Under the pieces are notes generated by a model. That model saw only the letters and a list, made by a program, of their open reading frames with translations, did not search any database and was not told where the DNA came from. Position numbers and translations under genes: made by a program. This document shows positions 61,985 to 64,000 of a stretch of DNA of 64,000 nucleotides, one piece after another (position 1 is the first letter of the stretch; the number at the start of each line of letters is the position of its first letter). Location of the stretch: positions 28,592,759-28,656,758 of the forward strand of contig OY783204.1 in NCBI GenBank assembly GCA_963678705.1. The letters are read 5' to 3'. The stretch is from Panorpa germanica (lineage: Eukaryota; Arthropoda; Insecta; Mecoptera; Panorpidae).

Positions 61985-62075
61985 TTCTTTATCTCTACGT
62001 CTACGTCTCCTCTCTATTTCCGCCATCCACCTCTTCGCTTCACTGCCTCCCTTTCATAACTGCACTATATTGTGA
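61985..62075 (-). pseudogene. Family A LINE, short 3' coding fragment
   Basis: The minus strand reads KGGSEAKRWMAEIERRRRR, then DKEDKRC, matching the same block as the copies at 1.6, 6.2 and 34.4 kb. A TGA precedes KGGSE in frame, so it is dead. Homology is limited to about 90 bp. Confidence 0.65.
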
Positions 62076-62874
62076 CCTTTGTTCAAGCTATCCTCAACAC
62101 TTTTATATATTATCACCATATAAATAGTAGTATAAAAAATTAGTTTAAAAAAAATCTTTTTAATGATAAACATACTATAATTTTTTAATTAATAACATTA
62201 TAAAATATTTATTATTTGATCATAAAATAATATTCAACAAAGATAAACAAATATTTGAACATCTCGGCTGCGAGTGCCACAGTGTTTTCGTTTTCTGTGC
62301 TAGTGACAAGTTAACAAGAAGATTCTTATATGTATACAGTCTTTTTATAAGACCAAGACTTTCTTCGTAATAATATCTTTGGCTGTAAAATTCTCTTTGC
62401 ATCTCGACGTTACGTTTGTTCCGTGCATAAATGAATATTGAATTAATTACAGACAGAATAACGCAAGAGAATTGAAAACAGGGGCGGATTTGTGTAAACA
62501 GAATGTTTAAAGCAGGGACCGGAATCTTAATTCTCCTAAAACGTTAAATTAACTTTTCTTATAAGGTAATCTAGAGGTTTACTTTAATCTGTGGACAAAT
62601 ACGAGGTTCGCTTATACAATTGCAGATCGAAAATCATTGAATAAATGCCTTGTATATTTGGCAACACCGGCAACAACGCTTTTACTAAACAATATCACTT
62701 TTTAAAGCGAGAGCGAGACAACTTCCGTACTGTGAAATGTTTGTCTATTTCTTATAACGTTATATTTGTACCTTAATGTGAAAATTACACGCGTTAGTTT
62801 TGACAATCCCTAGTTTAAACCCTTTTTAAATGAGTCCTTTTTTAATAACATATCTGATGAGTTGCTGGTGACTG
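62076..62874. other. A+T-rich non-coding stretch
   Basis: CAGGGGCGGATTTG at about 62479 looks like a hAT terminus, but no facing end was found. No coding frame. Confidence 0.5.
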
Positions 62875-63127
62875 CCCAGGAAACATTTTGGAGTCACTTT
62901 GACATCATATTGAAGATGCGCCATGATTTTTTGTCATGAAAGAGTTCATTTATAGTTTAGTTTCTCACATTTTTTCATATAAAATGTCTACTTTATCGCC
63001 TACAAATGGCGAAATTACTCCACCTATCGGAGTACAAATGAAGATAAAGTTGATGCGAACTATAATTGAAGTGAAATAGTGATAGAAACGTCACTAAATA
63101 GGGCACTTCACCAAATTGTTTACTGGG
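62875..63127 (-). mobile_element. CCCAGTAAACA-ended MITE, copy 2
   Basis: A 253-bp element, inverted relative to 45931-46181 and matching along the full length (for example AACTATAATTGAAGTGAAAT and CACTAAATAGGGCACTTCAC). Ends are CCCAGGAAACATTTT and (reverse complement) CCCAGTAAACAATTT. TG lies on both sides (62873-62874, 63128-63129) instead of the TA of copy 1. Confidence 0.82.
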
Positions 63128-63129
63128 TG

Positions 63130-64000
63130 GTGTATAAAAAATGCAGTAGACTTGAGAAAAGTATACTTAGAACTGCAGTACTTTCTTCTGCCATTTAATA
63201 AAAAGAAAATATACGTAAATAGAGTGTTGCTTTTCTAAAACACCATTAAACCCCGATTTGGCTCTGTTCGGAATGTCCAAAGGAAGGAACTGTAGTCTAC
63301 TAGAGCTCGCTGGAGAGACAGAGACCGGAGGGAACCAAAGCAGTCTGCAAAGCACTAACGCCATGATATATACTGTAACTGTATATATATTTTATAAATA
63401 TATTATAATGTTATTTTAATGAAAATTAAATGGGACACCCTCTGGCTTTTAAAACACTGTTTTTCTTCTTATTATTATAATTTCATAAAGAGTACTTGTA
63501 TACAGAGCACGGGCTTGTCTCCTGGCCTTGTCAAATCTATGGACCTCACAAAAAATATGTTTATTAAAAATTAAAGAAAGAATAATTAAAACGTTGATGA
63601 GATTTTTGTATATTAAAGTAAGACTTTAAGGCCCTTTGATTGTGAATTTTGATTGGGATTTACTAATTAATATTAGGGCGTGTGTCCCTTATCATTAATG
63701 CTATGAAATATTAATTACTTGAAAATTATACTGGAATTTTTTATAAGGAAAAATACTATTACACGTTAATCTAAAATGTTCTATTTTTGAAAATATAAAA
63801 TTGATTTCGTGGAACCGTCCCTGATTTGAAAACTGAAGGAATGACCTTTATTGGCCAATACGAATGGCCAATTTCGTTCAGGGGATAACGCGCGTATATT
63901 TTTATTAATAATTTAAAAAGTATTAATTTTCTATATCAGTAAAAAAAATGTTTTCTCTAATTGAACAAGGGTTACCAACCCAAGAGTTCAATGGTAACAA
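63130..64000. other. A+T-rich non-coding stretch at window end
   Basis: No gene or element recognised. A short moderate-GC patch (63240-63360) has overlapping chance frames. Confidence 0.5.

Noticed and set aside
62479-62500. CAGGGGCGGATTTG, hAT-like terminus
   Set aside because: No facing terminus or duplication found; too short alone.
1-64000. CRISPR array, operon or bacterial gene cluster
   Set aside because: No regularly spaced direct repeats, no Shine-Dalgarno-led frames, and no long coding frames; the window is eukaryotic in character.

Overview
This window reads as insect (or other arthropod) nuclear DNA. It is strongly A+T-rich, has no bacterial-style gene packing, and carries arthropod-type transposable elements: I-like and R1/Jockey-like non-LTR retrotransposon tails, hAT-like and other terminal-inverted-repeat (TIR) elements, and long simple repeats. 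The species cannot be named from the sequence. I find no confident host protein-coding gene, tRNA, rRNA or CRISPR array. The window is best described as intergenic or intronic DNA built from old, decayed mobile elements.

Retrotransposons. Three non-LTR families are recognisable, mostly by the C-terminal zinc-binding region and 3' tail. Family A leaves fragments at 1.6-1.9 kb (-), 6.2-6.4 kb (+), 25.2-25.7 kb (+, a divergent relative), 34.36-34.86 kb (+) and 62.0 kb (-). Family B leaves copies at 10.8-11.4 kb (+) and 40.0-40.6 kb (-), both ending in an (AAAT)n-like tail. Family C leaves copies at 36.87-37.12 kb (-), 40.36-40.57 kb (+) and 60.38-60.94 kb (+). Several insertions still show target-site duplications (TSDs). 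The 40 kb C copy sits inside the 40 kb B copy, and the 60 kb C copy sits inside a hAT-like remnant, so a relative order of events can be read.

TIR elements. A hAT-type MITE occurs at 43.24-43.47 kb (8-bp TSD, 7 of 8 matching) and 38.40-38.82 kb. A roughly 250-bp element with CCCAGTAAACA ends occurs at 45.93 kb and 62.88 kb. A roughly 420-465-bp element with 38-bp inverted ends occurs at 7.34 kb and 21.57 kb. Single candidates lie at 48.61 kb (TTAG flanks), 57.17 kb, 13.38 kb and 60.30-61.09 kb. Two dispersed repeats of unknown type occur as opposite-strand pairs: 17.3/59.3 kb and 33.2/51.7 kb.

The rest is A+T-rich sequence with simple repeats, the largest being about 40 TA units at 51.33 kb. 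Two stretches might be host coding sequence but are unproven: a 41-codon candidate terminal exon at 8173-8298 (-), and a 74-codon open frame at 54431-54655 (+). The remaining open reading frames look like chance or transposon shadows. All similarity and identity statements come from reading by eye; no alignment or database search was run.
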